From: Candidatus Nanoarchaeia archaeon | GTDB lineage: Archaea; Nanobdellota; Nanobdellia; Woesearchaeales; JACPBV01 | Length of the DNA: 59,398 bases | Assembly: GCA_028279655.1 (NCBI GenBank) | Contig: JANQNH010000002.1 | Coordinates: forward strand, 1-59,398 | Direction of reading: 5' to 3' | Part shown: piece by piece, positions 35,987 to 43,374 of the stretch | Layout: every line of letters begins with the position of its first letter | Numbering within the stretch: position 1 is the first letter of the stretch | Translations under genes and position numbers: made by a program | Notes under the pieces: model-generated | Database searches by the model: none | What the model was told of the DNA's origin: nothing | The model's input: the letters and a program-made list of their open reading frames with translations, nothing else

Positions 35987-36001
35987 AAATTTTATATATA
36001 A
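35987..36001 (+). promoter_or_regulatory. TATA box of dphB
   Basis: AAATTTTATATATAA ends about 20 bp upstream of the ATG at 36021. It lies inside the longer possible reading frame (ATG at 35976), which argues that the shorter, near-leaderless start is the true one. Confidence 0.65.
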
Positions 36002-36020
36002 AAACCATCCCCTGGTTAGT

Positions 36021-36758
36021 ATGACCCTTTATTTCATTGGACTTGGTCTAGGAGATGAAAAAGATATCACTCTAAAAGGCCTGGAGACAATCAAGAAATG
36101 TAACAAGCTTTATTTAGAGGAATACACTTCAAAATTAGTGAGATCAACTAGAAAGGACCTGGAAAAATTCTACGGAAAAAGGATTATCTCTGCAACGAGG
36201 GATCTGGTGGAAAATAAGGCAGACGACACAATCCTGAAAGATGCCAAGAAAACCAACGTAGCCTTCCTTATAATCGGAGATCCTTTCTCAGCCACAACCC
36301 ATGTTGATCTTAAACTTAGAGCAGATGCTTTGAAGATTAAGACCGAGATAATACCAAATACCTCTATAATAAATGCAATTGGAATAACTGGGATAGACTT
36401 GTACAAATTCGGACGTACAACAACCATACCTTTCGATAATAAGAACATAACCTCTCCTTACGAGGTAATAAAAAATAATCTAAAAAACAACCTACATACC
36501 CTGGTTCTTTTGGATCTGGATCCTTCACATAAAAAATACATGACTGTTAACCAGGCCCTGGATTACCTTTTAAAACTAGGGCTTCCACAAACCCAATTCT
36601 GTATAGGGTGTGCAGGTATTGGTGGAAAGGATCCGACAATCAAGGCAGGAAAAGCAAAAGACCTGCAAAAAAAGAGATTCTCCAAATACCCTCAATGTAT
36701 GATAGTGGCTTCAAAACTGCACTTCATGGAAGAAGAGGCCATTAATAAATGGGCTTAG
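36021..36758 (+). CDS. dphB: Diphthine synthase (diphthamide methyltransferase)
   Basis: 245 residues from ATG 36021. The start MTLYFIGLGLGDEKDIT is the canonical SAM-dependent tetrapyrrole/diphthine methylase opening. Downstream are GDPFSATTHVDLKLRA (SAM-binding GDPxxATTH), NTSIINAIGITG and CIGCAGIGGKDP. It methylates the modified His of elongation factor 2 during diphthamide synthesis, a process of Archaea and Eukarya, which fixes the archaeal origin of this DNA. An upstream ATG at 35976 would add 15 residues but would put the TATA box inside the gene. It is convergent with the next gene, with a 4-bp overlap of ends. Confidence 0.93.
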   Translation: MTLYFIGLGLGDEKDITLKGLETIKKCNKLYLEEYTSKLVRSTRKDLEKFYGKRIISATRDLVENKADDTILKDAKKTNVAFLIIGDPFSATTHVDLKLRADALKIKTEIIPNTSIINAIGITGIDLYKFGRTTTIPFDNKNITSPYEVIKNNLKNNLHTLVLLDLDPSHKKYMTVNQALDYLLKLGLPQTQFCIGCAGIGGKDPTIKAGKAKDLQKKRFSKYPQCMIVASKLHFMEEEAINKWA

Positions 36759-37042
36759 GTACATCTGCCATCTCTGCATCCATTGCTACATCTCATGTTC
36801 TGGTTAAGGGCCTTGCCGTTGTCGCAATAGTACTCAATAATTAATCCAGCAATACACTGGTCAGTAAAAGATTCACCTTCAACCGACACCGTACCTTTGT
36901 TGCTTTTATCTATCCCTCCGTCACTGTCTTCACAAGTCCCTATCTCAAAATCAACAACAGCTTTTCCAGTCACTACATCCTCTTTACAACCAGCAAGAAC
37001 AAGGCTAAAAACCAATAAGCTAATTATAAATAGCTTTTTCAT
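36755..37042 (-). CDS. Small Cys-rich lipoprotein (CxDSDGG type)
   Basis: 95 residues: signal peptide, lipobox VLAGC (C19), then VVTGKAVVDF, then a Cys-rich domain CEDSDGGID...DQC...EYYCDNG...CSNGCRDGRC. I recognise this cysteine pattern as a common but uncharacterised exported domain in DPANN archaea. The short TGKAV tract after the lipid anchor resembles ITGRAVI in the giant protein near 21640. Function unknown. Confidence 0.75.
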   Translation of the reverse strand: MKKLFIISLLVFSLVLAGCKEDVVTGKAVVDFEIGTCEDSDGGIDKSNKGTVSVEGESFTDQCIAGLIIEYYCDNGKALNQNMRCSNGCRDGRCT

Positions 37043-37095
37043 CTTATGAAGGCTTCAGACAGCTCTCTATAAATATTTTTCTAAAATGCATTAAA

Positions 37096-37105
37096 TTTAA
37101 ATATA
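37096..37105 (+). promoter_or_regulatory. TATA box of tRNA-Gln
   Basis: TTTAAATATA lies 25-34 bp upstream of the tRNA 5' end at 37130, the classical archaeal distance. Confidence 0.75.
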
Positions 37106-37129
37106 GACAATCTTTCTTTATAACAAGAG

Positions 37130-37202
37130 AGCCCCATAGTGTAGTGGCCAATCATCCAGGCTTTTGGTGCCTGGGACGGCAGTTCGAATCTGCCTGGGGC
37201 TA
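37130..37202 (+). tRNA. tRNA-Gln (anticodon TTG)
   Basis: The acceptor arm AGCCCCA pairs with TGGGGCT (37195-37201), with A37202 as discriminator. The anticodon stem CAGGC/GCCTG encloses the loop TTTTGGT, giving TTG at 37164-37166. The T arm is GGCAG-TTCGAAT-CTGCC. The D stem is weak (three pairs including a G-U). CCA is not encoded. The 3' end is used as an apparent attachment site: copies recur at 37302 and 40524. Confidence 0.93.
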
Positions 37203-37207
37203 TTCTC
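37186..37207 (+). repeat. Attachment-site-like repeat, copy 1 (3' end of tRNA-Gln)
   Basis: GAATCTGCCTGGGGCTATT (37186-37204) is repeated exactly at 37302-37320. TGCCTGGGGCTATTCTC (37191-37207) recurs with one mismatch at 40524-40540. Use of a tRNA 3' end as an integration target is established for many archaeal elements. Confidence 0.75.
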
Positions 37208-37301
37208 AATATTAATTCTCAGAAGGCCCATTCGTCCTATTGAACAAAGTGAAATAGGACTAATAGTACACAGGGGGGTATCGGGTGAAACCCTTACGTG
37301 G
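37205..37301. other. 97-bp spacer between two tRNA 3'-end copies, with a hairpin
   Basis: Contains the inverted repeat GTCCTATT (37234-37241) / AATAGGAC (37253-37260) and a small GGGT-GAA-ACCC hairpin at about 37284. It has no gene. It may be the scar or remnant of an earlier integration at the same tRNA. Confidence 0.45.
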
Positions 37302-37320
37302 GAATCTGCCTGGGGCTATT
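37302..37320 (+). repeat. Attachment-site-like repeat, copy 2
   Basis: An exact 19-bp copy of 37186-37204, located 116 bp downstream of it. It lacks the rest of a tRNA, so it is a fragment and not a second gene. Confidence 0.75.
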
Positions 37321-37421
37321 TTCTAATTTTTTTCCAAAATTCAAAAATGTGAAAACGACAGAGACATCAAGTTTTAATAAAGTAACCAATTTAAAAATAA
37401 TTGTTAAAATGTCAAGTTAAG

Positions 37422-37451
37422 ATGTTTCCAAGTTGGGCAACATGGAAACAT
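37422..37451. promoter_or_regulatory. 30-bp near-palindromic operator overlapping the promoter of the ArsR/P-type ATPase genes
   Basis: Outer arms ATGTTTCCA (37422-37430) and TGGAAACAT (37443-37451) are perfectly inverted; inner arms GTTG and CAAC are also inverted. The only breaks are one A/A position and a GG centre. The last base runs into the TATA-like TTTAAATAC (37451-37459), so a bound dimeric repressor would block TBP/TFB. AAGGAG at 37487-37492 is a possible ribosome-binding site for the ATG at 37505. Confidence 0.7.
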
Positions 37452-37504
37452 TTAAATACTAGTATTTTTAATTTTGGTTTATTTGTAAGGAGTACTCTAT
37501 TAAA

Positions 37505-37789
37505 ATGCCTGATGAAAAATTAGCAAAAGCCATCCATTCAAGGGTAAGGAGAGATATTCTGCATATGCTATACCAAAAGGATAAAGTCAGCGTACATGAG
37601 ATTTCAAAGACGCTGGGCATAACTGAGTCTTCAGCTTCAAAAAACCTAAAACTCTTATATTATCTTGGATTTATAGATTTTGAATCCAAACATCCAGAAA
37701 AGTTCTATTATCTAAAAATTAAAGAAATTAGAGAATTATTTGATGTTTATGATAAGATAGTTAAGAAAATGAAAAATATGCAAAAATAA
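37505..37789 (+). CDS. ArsR-type winged-helix transcriptional regulator
   Basis: 94 residues, almost wholly one winged helix-turn-helix: RVRRDILHMLYQKDKVSV, HEISKTLGITESSASKNLKLLYYLGFIDF, then the wing PEKFYYLKI. There are no cysteines, so it lacks the classical metal-thiolate sensing site; other ligands remain possible. It sits 13 bp before the P-type ATPase gene and directly downstream of a palindromic operator, so it probably controls itself and the ATPase. It lies within the islet bounded by tRNA-Gln 3'-end copies. Confidence 0.85.
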   Translation: MPDEKLAKAIHSRVRRDILHMLYQKDKVSVHEISKTLGITESSASKNLKLLYYLGFIDFESKHPEKFYYLKIKEIRELFDVYDKIVKKMKNMQK

Positions 37790-37802
37790 TAACTTTTGGA
37801 AA

Positions 37803-40508
37803 ATGAAAAAATATTATCAGGAAGACGTTGAAATCATATTAAAGGAGCTTTCAACCTCAAGAAACGGTCTATCCTCCAAGGAAGTTGAAAAACGCATTAA
37901 ACATTATGGCTATAATGAGATTAAGTCAGAGAAAAGAGATTCAGTATTTAAGATATTTTTGCGTCAGTTTAAAGCTTTTGTGATATGGGTGCTTGCTGCA
38001 ACAGCAGTAATATCTTTTAGTTTATCACATCATATTGAATTTTTTGTAATTGTAATTATTATCCTATTTATCTTGTTATTGAGCTTTTTTATGGAGTACA
38101 AAGCTTCCAAGGATATAGATGCCCTTATTAAACTTACACCAAAGCGCTCAATAGTTATAAGAAGAGGTAAAAAGATTGAAGTTTCCTCAAATGAATTAGT
38201 TCCAGGAGATATACTTTTTTTGGAGAGGGGCGATGCTGTTGGAGCAGATGCCAGGGTAATTGAGTGCAATGGATTAAAGGTTGATGAATCAACCCTTACA
38301 GGAGAATCTGTTTCTGCCCATAAGAGTTCAATTACCCTAACTGAAGATAAGCCTTTAGCTGAGCAGGAAAATATTGTTTTTGCAGGAACACACATTACTA
38401 ATGGACATGGCATCTCGGTAATTGTGAGCACTGGGGAAAACACCGAGTTTGGTAAAGTAAGTAAGTTAATAAAAGGAATTAAACATGAAACTACACCACT
38501 ACAAAAAAGACTAGATAAGCTTACAAAACAAATAGCAATATTTGCCATAATTCTGTCATTTGTTTCATTTTTTGTAGGATTAATTCATGGTGTGAAGTGG
38601 GGGGATATGCTAATTTTTTCAATGGCAATAATTGTCTCTGGAATTCCTGAAAGCCTGCCGACTGTGGTTGCTGTTACGCTTGCTTCTGGAGTTAAAAAAA
38701 TGGCAGATGAAAATGCAATAGTAAAAAGAATTCCTGCAGTTGAAACTCTTGGAACTTGCTCTGTTATTTGTACCGATAAAACAGGAACCATCACCCAAAA
38801 CAAGATGGTAATTGAAAACATTTTTACTTCTGATACAGAAGTTAATGTTACTGGTGAAGGATACAATCCTAAAGGTCTCTTCTTTAAGGAGAAAGATGTG
38901 ATTGATGTTAAAAAACACAAAACAATTTCAAAAATCTTGGAAATAGGTATGTTATGTAATAACAGTAACTTAAAAAAAGATAAACATATGTGGTGTATTG
39001 ATGGGGAGCCTGTAGAAGGTGCGCTGATTGTTCTGGCTAAAAAAGCGGGGATGGAAAAAATAGAGTATAGTGAGAGATTTACAAGAAAAACTGAGCATCC
39101 TTTTGATCCAGATAGAAAATTGATGAGTACAGTCCATACCTACAGAGGAAAGGAATTTGTTCATTCAAAGGGCGCTCCAGAAATGTTATTAAAAAAGACC
39201 CATTATTATCTTCATAATGGGAATATTTTGCCATTAGACAAAAAGACAATGAATAAATTTCTTGAAAAGAATAAAGAATATGCTTCTTCTGGTTTGAGTG
39301 TTTTAGGCCTTGCTTTTAAAGAACATTCTGGTTCTCACAACATTGAAAATGTTGAAGATAAGCTAGTTTTTGTTGGGCTTGTGTCTATCAGGGATCCACC
39401 CCACATAAATATCAAAGAATCAATAAAAGATTGCCAAGAAGCAGGCATTAAGGTAGTTATGATAACAGGCGATAATGAAACAACTGCAAAATCTATAGCT
39501 ACAGAACTGGGCATTCTAACAAAGAAAGGCACACTATTAACCAGCGAAAAACTTGATAAATTATCAGATGTTGATTTCGAAAAAATAATTGAGAATGTAG
39601 CTGTTTATTCTAGGGCAACACCTTCACAAAAACTAAGAATCATTGAAACATTCCATAAGATAGGCCATATTGTTGCGATGACAGGAGACGGAGTAAACGA
39701 TTCACCTGCTTTAAAAAAAGCCGATATTGGGATTGCCATGGGTGAAAGCGGGACTGAAGTAGCCAAAGCATCATCTGAACTCATTCTTAAAGACGACAAT
39801 TTTACAACAATAGCCAAAGCTGTGGAAAGTGGACGAACAATTTATGAAAATATCCGAAAATTTATCTACTACTTATTAGTTGGCAGCTTATCTGAGGTAT
39901 TGCTAATCATGCTTGCGGTAATTGTTGGGATCAACCTTCCATTAACAGCCCTTATGATTCTTTTCATTAATCTAGTTACAAGCGAATTTCCGGCATTAGG
40001 GCTAAGTGTTGAAAAATCAACAAAAATTATTATGAAACAAAGACCCAGAGATCCCAAGGAAGGAATTTTAAGTAATTTTGTGATTATGAGAACAATCGAA
40101 ACAGTACCAATAATAATATTGGGAGCTTTATCTTTGTATATATGGGAGATGTTTAAAAGCACCAATCTTGCAAAAGCACAGACGATAGTCTTTGCAACAA
40201 TAATTATGTTTGAACTTTTCCATGCATTTAATGCAAAAAGCTGGAACGATTCAATAATTAACAAAAGAATCTTTTCAAACAAATTCATAATAGGTGGTGT
40301 ACTGCTAGCTTTTGCATTAACTATTGCAGTAATCTACTTACCCCAACTTCAGGGTATCTTTGGTACAGTAGCACTAAATACATTTGATTGGACATTAATA
40401 ACAATTGTCTCTTCAACCATTATATTTTTTGTGGAATTGATGAAATTTGCATTGAAAATTGAGATGAAAGAAAGAGACAGGCTGGAGATACACCCAACAA
40501 GGGGATAA
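37803..40508 (+). CDS. P-type cation-transporting ATPase (P2-like)
   Basis: 901 residues with all core P-type motifs: T166-G-E-S (dephosphorylation loop), P282-E-S-L-P (M4 ion site), D325-K-T-G-T (phosphorylated Asp), KGAPE (nucleotide binding), MITGDN and T627-G-D-G-V-N-D (hinge). The N-terminal cation ATPase domain, about ten TMs and overall length fit the Ca2+/Mn2+/Na+/H+ P2-P3 group and not heavy-metal P1B pumps (no CPC). In M6 the usual NLVTDGLP of calcium pumps reads N723-L-V-T-S-E-F-P, so the ion cannot be predicted. Codon choice looks more AT-rich than in the neighbours (Arg mainly AGA rather than AGG), consistent with transfer. Confidence 0.92.
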   Translation: MKKYYQEDVEIILKELSTSRNGLSSKEVEKRIKHYGYNEIKSEKRDSVFKIFLRQFKAFVIWVLAATAVISFSLSHHIEFFVIVIIILFILLLSFFMEYKASKDIDALIKLTPKRSIVIRRGKKIEVSSNELVPGDILFLERGDAVGADARVIECNGLKVDESTLTGESVSAHKSSITLTEDKPLAEQENIVFAGTHITNGHGISVIVSTGENTEFGKVSKLIKGIKHETTPLQKRLDKLTKQIAIFAIILSFVSFFVGLIHGVKWGDMLIFSMAIIVSGIPESLPTVVAVTLASGVKKMADENAIVKRIPAVETLGTCSVICTDKTGTITQNKMVIENIFTSDTEVNVTGEGYNPKGLFFKEKDVIDVKKHKTISKILEIGMLCNNSNLKKDKHMWCIDGEPVEGALIVLAKKAGMEKIEYSERFTRKTEHPFDPDRKLMSTVHTYRGKEFVHSKGAPEMLLKKTHYYLHNGNILPLDKKTMNKFLEKNKEYASSGLSVLGLAFKEHSGSHNIENVEDKLVFVGLVSIRDPPHINIKESIKDCQEAGIKVVMITGDNETTAKSIATELGILTKKGTLLTSEKLDKLSDVDFEKIIENVAVYSRATPSQKLRIIETFHKIGHIVAMTGDGVNDSPALKKADIGIAMGESGTEVAKASSELILKDDNFTTIAKAVESGRTIYENIRKFIYYLLVGSLSEVLLIMLAVIVGINLPLTALMILFINLVTSEFPALGLSVEKSTKIIMKQRPRDPKEGILSNFVIMRTIETVPIIILGALSLYIWEMFKSTNLAKAQTIVFATIIMFELFHAFNAKSWNDSIINKRIFSNKFIIGGVLLAFALTIAVIYLPQLQGIFGTVALNTFDWTLITIVSSTIIFFVELMKFALKIEMKERDRLEIHPTRG

Positions 40509-40523
40509 TTTTAATTTCTAATA

Positions 40524-40540
40524 TGCCTGGGCCTATTCTC
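40524..40540 (+). repeat. Attachment-site-like repeat, copy 3 (right end of the islet)
   Basis: TGCCTGGGCCTATTCTC matches 37191-37207 at 16 of 17 positions. It lies 15 bp after the P-type ATPase stop and defines a segment of about 3.3 kb holding only the regulator and the pump. No integrase gene is visible. Confidence 0.7.
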
Positions 40541-40555
40541 CCTCTTAATTAAAAG

Positions 40556-40569
40556 TTAGCTTTTTAAAT
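40556..40569 (+). promoter_or_regulatory. TATA box for the Cys-cluster protein gene
   Basis: TTAGCTTTTTAAAT is centred about 26 bp upstream of the ATG at 40591, which supports a leaderless transcript beginning at that ATG and not at the TTG at 40582. Confidence 0.5.
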
Positions 40570-40590
40570 GGATTTTCATTCTTGAGCAAT

Positions 40591-41364
40591 ATGCAATCGC
40601 TTGAACTAAAGACAGATACAAATAGGAAAACAGCAACAGCAGTCCATGATTTTATTAGTGGATCCTCTGAACTAGTATTGCCACCAAAACCCGAAGGAGG
40701 GATATCAGAAATAACCTATAATATTGCTATTGCAATGCAGGCTTTCTACGAGGAAATGGATAAGGTAGTCAAAAGGGTAAGACAAGATCTTGAATATGCA
40801 GGCACACCAGTGGTATGCAAAGAGAGATGCACCAAATGTTGCACCAATCCAGTTAATACAGATCTTAATGAAGCCATTTTGATTGCAGAATATCTTAAGA
40901 TGGATCATGATAGGTTAGAACAGTTTAAACAAGATTATCTTACTTGGAGTAAAAAAGTAGATCTTCCTACATATACCAGGGCTTTGAGAGAGATTATCAG
41001 AGACGAAACTAGGGACACGCCATGGTTAGAGATACAAAATGCCTATGACAATGCAGATTGCACTTTTTTAGGGGACGATCTATGTACTATATATGGATTA
41101 AGGCCTGCTGTTTGCAGACAAGTATTACATACCGGACCAGGAGATTGTCTGGATTTCGGAGAAGAAAGGGTTAGAGATGAAGAACTGGAAGGGATAGTAG
41201 GAATCAAATTACCTATCCTAAGTACAGAACTCCAAAAACAGCTTGATATTCCTTCAAATAATACCTTTTTAATGCCTTTTTTTACATACCATCTATTAGA
41301 GGACCCCGATAAGATAATATCAGAATGTAGGCAGAACTTATATAACTTCCAGTTAGATTTATAA
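40591..41364 (+). CDS. YkgJ-family cysteine-cluster protein (putative Zn/Fe-S-binding)
   Basis: 257 residues from ATG 40591; a TTG at 40582 would add three residues but does not fit the promoter spacing. The family signature is present: CKERCTKCC early, then CTFLGDDLCTIYGLRPAVCR. This cysteine cluster (formerly UPF0153/CxxCxxCC) is thought to bind zinc or an iron-sulfur cluster; no defined reaction is known for most members. The gene stands just outside the right boundary of the islet and is followed by a small membrane protein gene. Confidence 0.8.
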   Translation: MQSLELKTDTNRKTATAVHDFISGSSELVLPPKPEGGISEITYNIAIAMQAFYEEMDKVVKRVRQDLEYAGTPVVCKERCTKCCTNPVNTDLNEAILIAEYLKMDHDRLEQFKQDYLTWSKKVDLPTYTRALREIIRDETRDTPWLEIQNAYDNADCTFLGDDLCTIYGLRPAVCRQVLHTGPGDCLDFGEERVRDEELEGIVGIKLPILSTELQKQLDIPSNNTFLMPFFTYHLLEDPDKIISECRQNLYNFQLDL

Positions 41365-41397
41365 ACACCATTTCATTCTTCTACCTTTGGGGGAAAC

Positions 41398-41850
41398 ATG
41401 AAAAAATTAGTCTACCTAATAATCATACTGATACTAGTACTTCTATCTGCTTATATAGCCATAAGCTACATCCCGAATTATACAGAAACACCAACAATAA
41501 AAAATAATGATCACAAGATCCAGACATATACAGTAGGGCAGGAACCATCAGGAAGGGACCTCTTGATCCAGATGTACAAAGACACAAAAGCCGCAAGAAA
41601 AAGAAACCAAGAATATGAGCTAAGAGATGAAGAGATAGAAAAGTGCATAAGACAAAAAACAAAAAACTGGAAAAGAGTATATTATAAGAGATCCTATGAA
41701 AAGGTATTTGATGATGACGAAAAAGAATGGATCACAACAAACGAATTCTACGAGAAAAAGAGGGAATTCCACGGCTATGACGAAGACGAAGACTGGAAAC
41801 TAAGGTTCAAGCTAAGAAACAGAGCCTTAGAAGGAGAAGAGATATGTTAA
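41398..41850 (+). CDS. Small membrane-anchored hypothetical protein
   Basis: 150 residues: an N-terminal hydrophobic segment (about 3-26) that could be a signal anchor, then a strongly charged, Tyr/Glu/Lys-rich domain (KTKNWKRVYYKRSYEKVF, EKKREFHGYDEDEDW) ending in Cys. A GGGGG tract just before the ATG serves as ribosome-binding site. Not recognised. Confidence 0.6.
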   Translation: MKKLVYLIIILILVLLSAYIAISYIPNYTETPTIKNNDHKIQTYTVGQEPSGRDLLIQMYKDTKAARKRNQEYELRDEEIEKCIRQKTKNWKRVYYKRSYEKVFDDDEKEWITTNEFYEKKREFHGYDEDEDWKLRFKLRNRALEGEEIC

Positions 41851-41936
41851 CTCTTTGAATAAAAGAGATTGCAAGGGGGTGGGGAACATTGCTAACATAT
41901 AAAGAGAAAGTAATCGTCTATTCCCCCTTATAAAAA
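41851..41936 (+). other. Intergenic hairpins with alternative G/C-rich pairings
   Basis: CTCTTT/AAAGAG (41851-41867) forms a small hairpin right after the stop codon. Further on, AAGGGGG (41873-41879) can pair with CCCCCTT (41923-41929), while GGGGAA (41881-41886) can pair with the overlapping TTCCCC (41921-41926). The two long pairings exclude each other. It may be a terminator or a small RNA; nothing decides it. Confidence 0.3.
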
Positions 41937-41964
41937 ATATCTTTTATTTGCTATATCCTATTCA

Positions 41965-41984
41965 AAACCGAAGGTTTTTTAAAC
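41965..41984 (+). promoter_or_regulatory. BRE/TATA promoter of the uS15 gene
   Basis: AAAACCGAAGG followed by TTTTTTAAACC. The same AAAACCGAAG-TATA layout precedes secF at 51441-51461. It predicts a start site near 42005 and so an untranslated leader of about 95 nt before the ATG at 42101. Confidence 0.6.
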
Positions 41985-42100
41985 CAAGTAACAACCCTGT
42001 ACTATATCAAGAGATAGTCTGGTCAAAAGCTCGACTATACTGGAGACAAAGTGAATTCTCATTTGTTTCCAATAATAAACAAGGAATAAGGGTGAAAACT

Positions 42101-42556
42101 ATGGCACGAATGTATTCAAGAAGAAAAGGTAAAGCAGGCTCACATAAGCCTTCACAACCATCTACCCCTTCATGGGTAAGATACAAAGACAAAGAGATAG
42201 AATTGCTTATAACCAAACTGGCTAAAGAAGGAAAGAGTGGTTCCCAGATAGGTTTGATCCTCAGAGACACCTACGGGATTCCAAACTCAAGATTGATAAC
42301 AAAAAAACAGATAAGCTCTATATTAAAAGAAAAAAAGCTTGCCTCAGAGATCCCAGAGGACCTGTTGGCATTGATTCGAAAAAGCATTGCTGTTAACAAA
42401 CACCTGGAGTCAAACAAGAAAGACGAAACAGCAAAGAGGGGCTTGATCCTGACAGAATCAAAGATTCGTGCGATGATTAGATATTACAAGAAAACAGGAA
42501 AACTGCCTTCAGAATGGAAGTATGATCCAAAACGAGCAGGTATGTTTACAGAATAA
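42101..42556 (+). CDS. rps15: Small ribosomal subunit protein uS15, archaeal type
   Basis: 151 residues from ATG 42101 (MARMYSRRKGKAGSHKP). The archaeal/eukaryal N-terminal extension is present, followed by the S15 core (GSQIGLILRDTYGIP, KRGLILTESKIRAMIRYYKKTGKLP). It binds 16S rRNA in the platform of the small subunit. The frame is open upstream to 41948, but that extension has no S15 similarity, and the promoter at 41965-41984 lies within it, so the shorter start is right. GGGTG precedes the ATG. Convergent with ispH; the ends are 2 bp apart. Confidence 0.95.
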   Translation: MARMYSRRKGKAGSHKPSQPSTPSWVRYKDKEIELLITKLAKEGKSGSQIGLILRDTYGIPNSRLITKKQISSILKEKKLASEIPEDLLALIRKSIAVNKHLESNKKDETAKRGLILTESKIRAMIRYYKKTGKLPSEWKYDPKRAGMFTE

Positions 42557-42558
42557 TC

Positions 42559-43374
42559 TTATTTTTTATTTATTTTATCTATAACTTTTTTTATTACACT
42601 TTCAGGTGTGCTAGCTCCTGCAGTTACACCAATGTTCTCCTTATCAGAGAACCATTCTTTTTTAAGTTCGTCCTCCTTCTCGATATGTTTAGTTTCCACA
42701 ATACCTTTGCATATATCAGCAAGCCTTTTTGTATTAGCGCTGTTGTAGCCTCCAATTACAATCATAAGCTCGACCTCTTTTGCCAACCTTTCAGCACTCT
42801 CCTGCCTTAACTTAGTAGCAGAACATATAGTGTCGCTAACTACAAGATCCCCAAATCTTTTCTTCAACTCTTCGCTGATCCAGATAAACTTACCAACATC
42901 TTGTGTAGTCTGGGATACTAGAGCATACTTCCCATCGGGTAATTCCTTGATCTCAGAATAGTCGCTGATTATCACAGGATCCTTCAGATTCCCTTTAATC
43001 CCTTTTACCTCTGTATGTTTTTTATCTCCAAAGATGATTACTCTATACCCTTCATCATCCAATCTCTTGGTAATGTTATGGACATTCTTAACCAAAGGAC
43101 AGGTAGTATCTATAACCTCCAAACCTTTCTCTTTAGCCTTTACGATAACATCATCAGAAACACCATGGGCAGATATTACCAATGTTCCAGAATTAACTTC
43201 ATCTATATCCTCCACAAATCTGACTCCGCTCTTCTTCAGTTCCTCAATAACCTGGGGATTGTGTATGAGCTTCCCTAAAACATAAACATCATCCTTAGAG
43301 ATATCCCTTATTCTATCTAATGCCTTCTTCACTCCAAAACAAAACCCACTCTCTTCAGCTAACCTAACCTTCAT
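42559..43374 (-). CDS. ispH: 4-hydroxy-3-methylbut-2-enyl diphosphate reductase
   Basis: 271 residues. The last MEP-pathway enzyme converts HMBPP to IPP and DMAPP using an Fe-S cluster. The three cluster cysteines are C12 (GFCFGV), C92 (TTCPLV) and C184 (TICSAT). Substrate-site histidines are in IHNP (H38), SAHGV (H70) and KKHTE (H120). The start overlaps the ispE stop by 4 bp. It is the distal gene of a seven-gene operon. Because it makes both IPP and DMAPP, no isomerase would be essential. Confidence 0.96.
   Translation of the reverse strand: MKVRLAEESGFCFGVKKALDRIRDISKDDVYVLGKLIHNPQVIEELKKSGVRFVEDIDEVNSGTLVISAHGVSDDVIVKAKEKGLEVIDTTCPLVKNVHNITKRLDDEGYRVIIFGDKKHTEVKGIKGNLKDPVIISDYSEIKELPDGKYALVSQTTQDVGKFIWISEELKKRFGDLVVSDTICSATKLRQESAERLAKEVELMIVIGGYNSANTKRLADICKGIVETKHIEKEDELKKEWFSDKENIGVTAGASTPESVIKKVIDKINKK

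Noticed and set aside
35976-36020. Upstream ATG at 35976 as the start of dphB
   Set aside because: It would include the TATA box in the coding region; the conserved N-terminus of the family begins at 36021.
37205-37320. A second tRNA downstream of tRNA-Gln
   Set aside because: Only the 3' 19 bp are repeated; there is no matching T-stem 5' strand and no anticodon arm, so it is an attachment-site fragment.
37505-40508. Toxin-antitoxin or transposon cargo at the islet
   Set aside because: The two genes are a regulator and a cation pump; there is no toxin fold, transposase or integrase between the repeats.
41948-42100. N-terminal extension of uS15 from 41948
   Set aside because: No similarity to S15, and it contains the BRE/TATA promoter; the family start MARMYSRR is at 42101.
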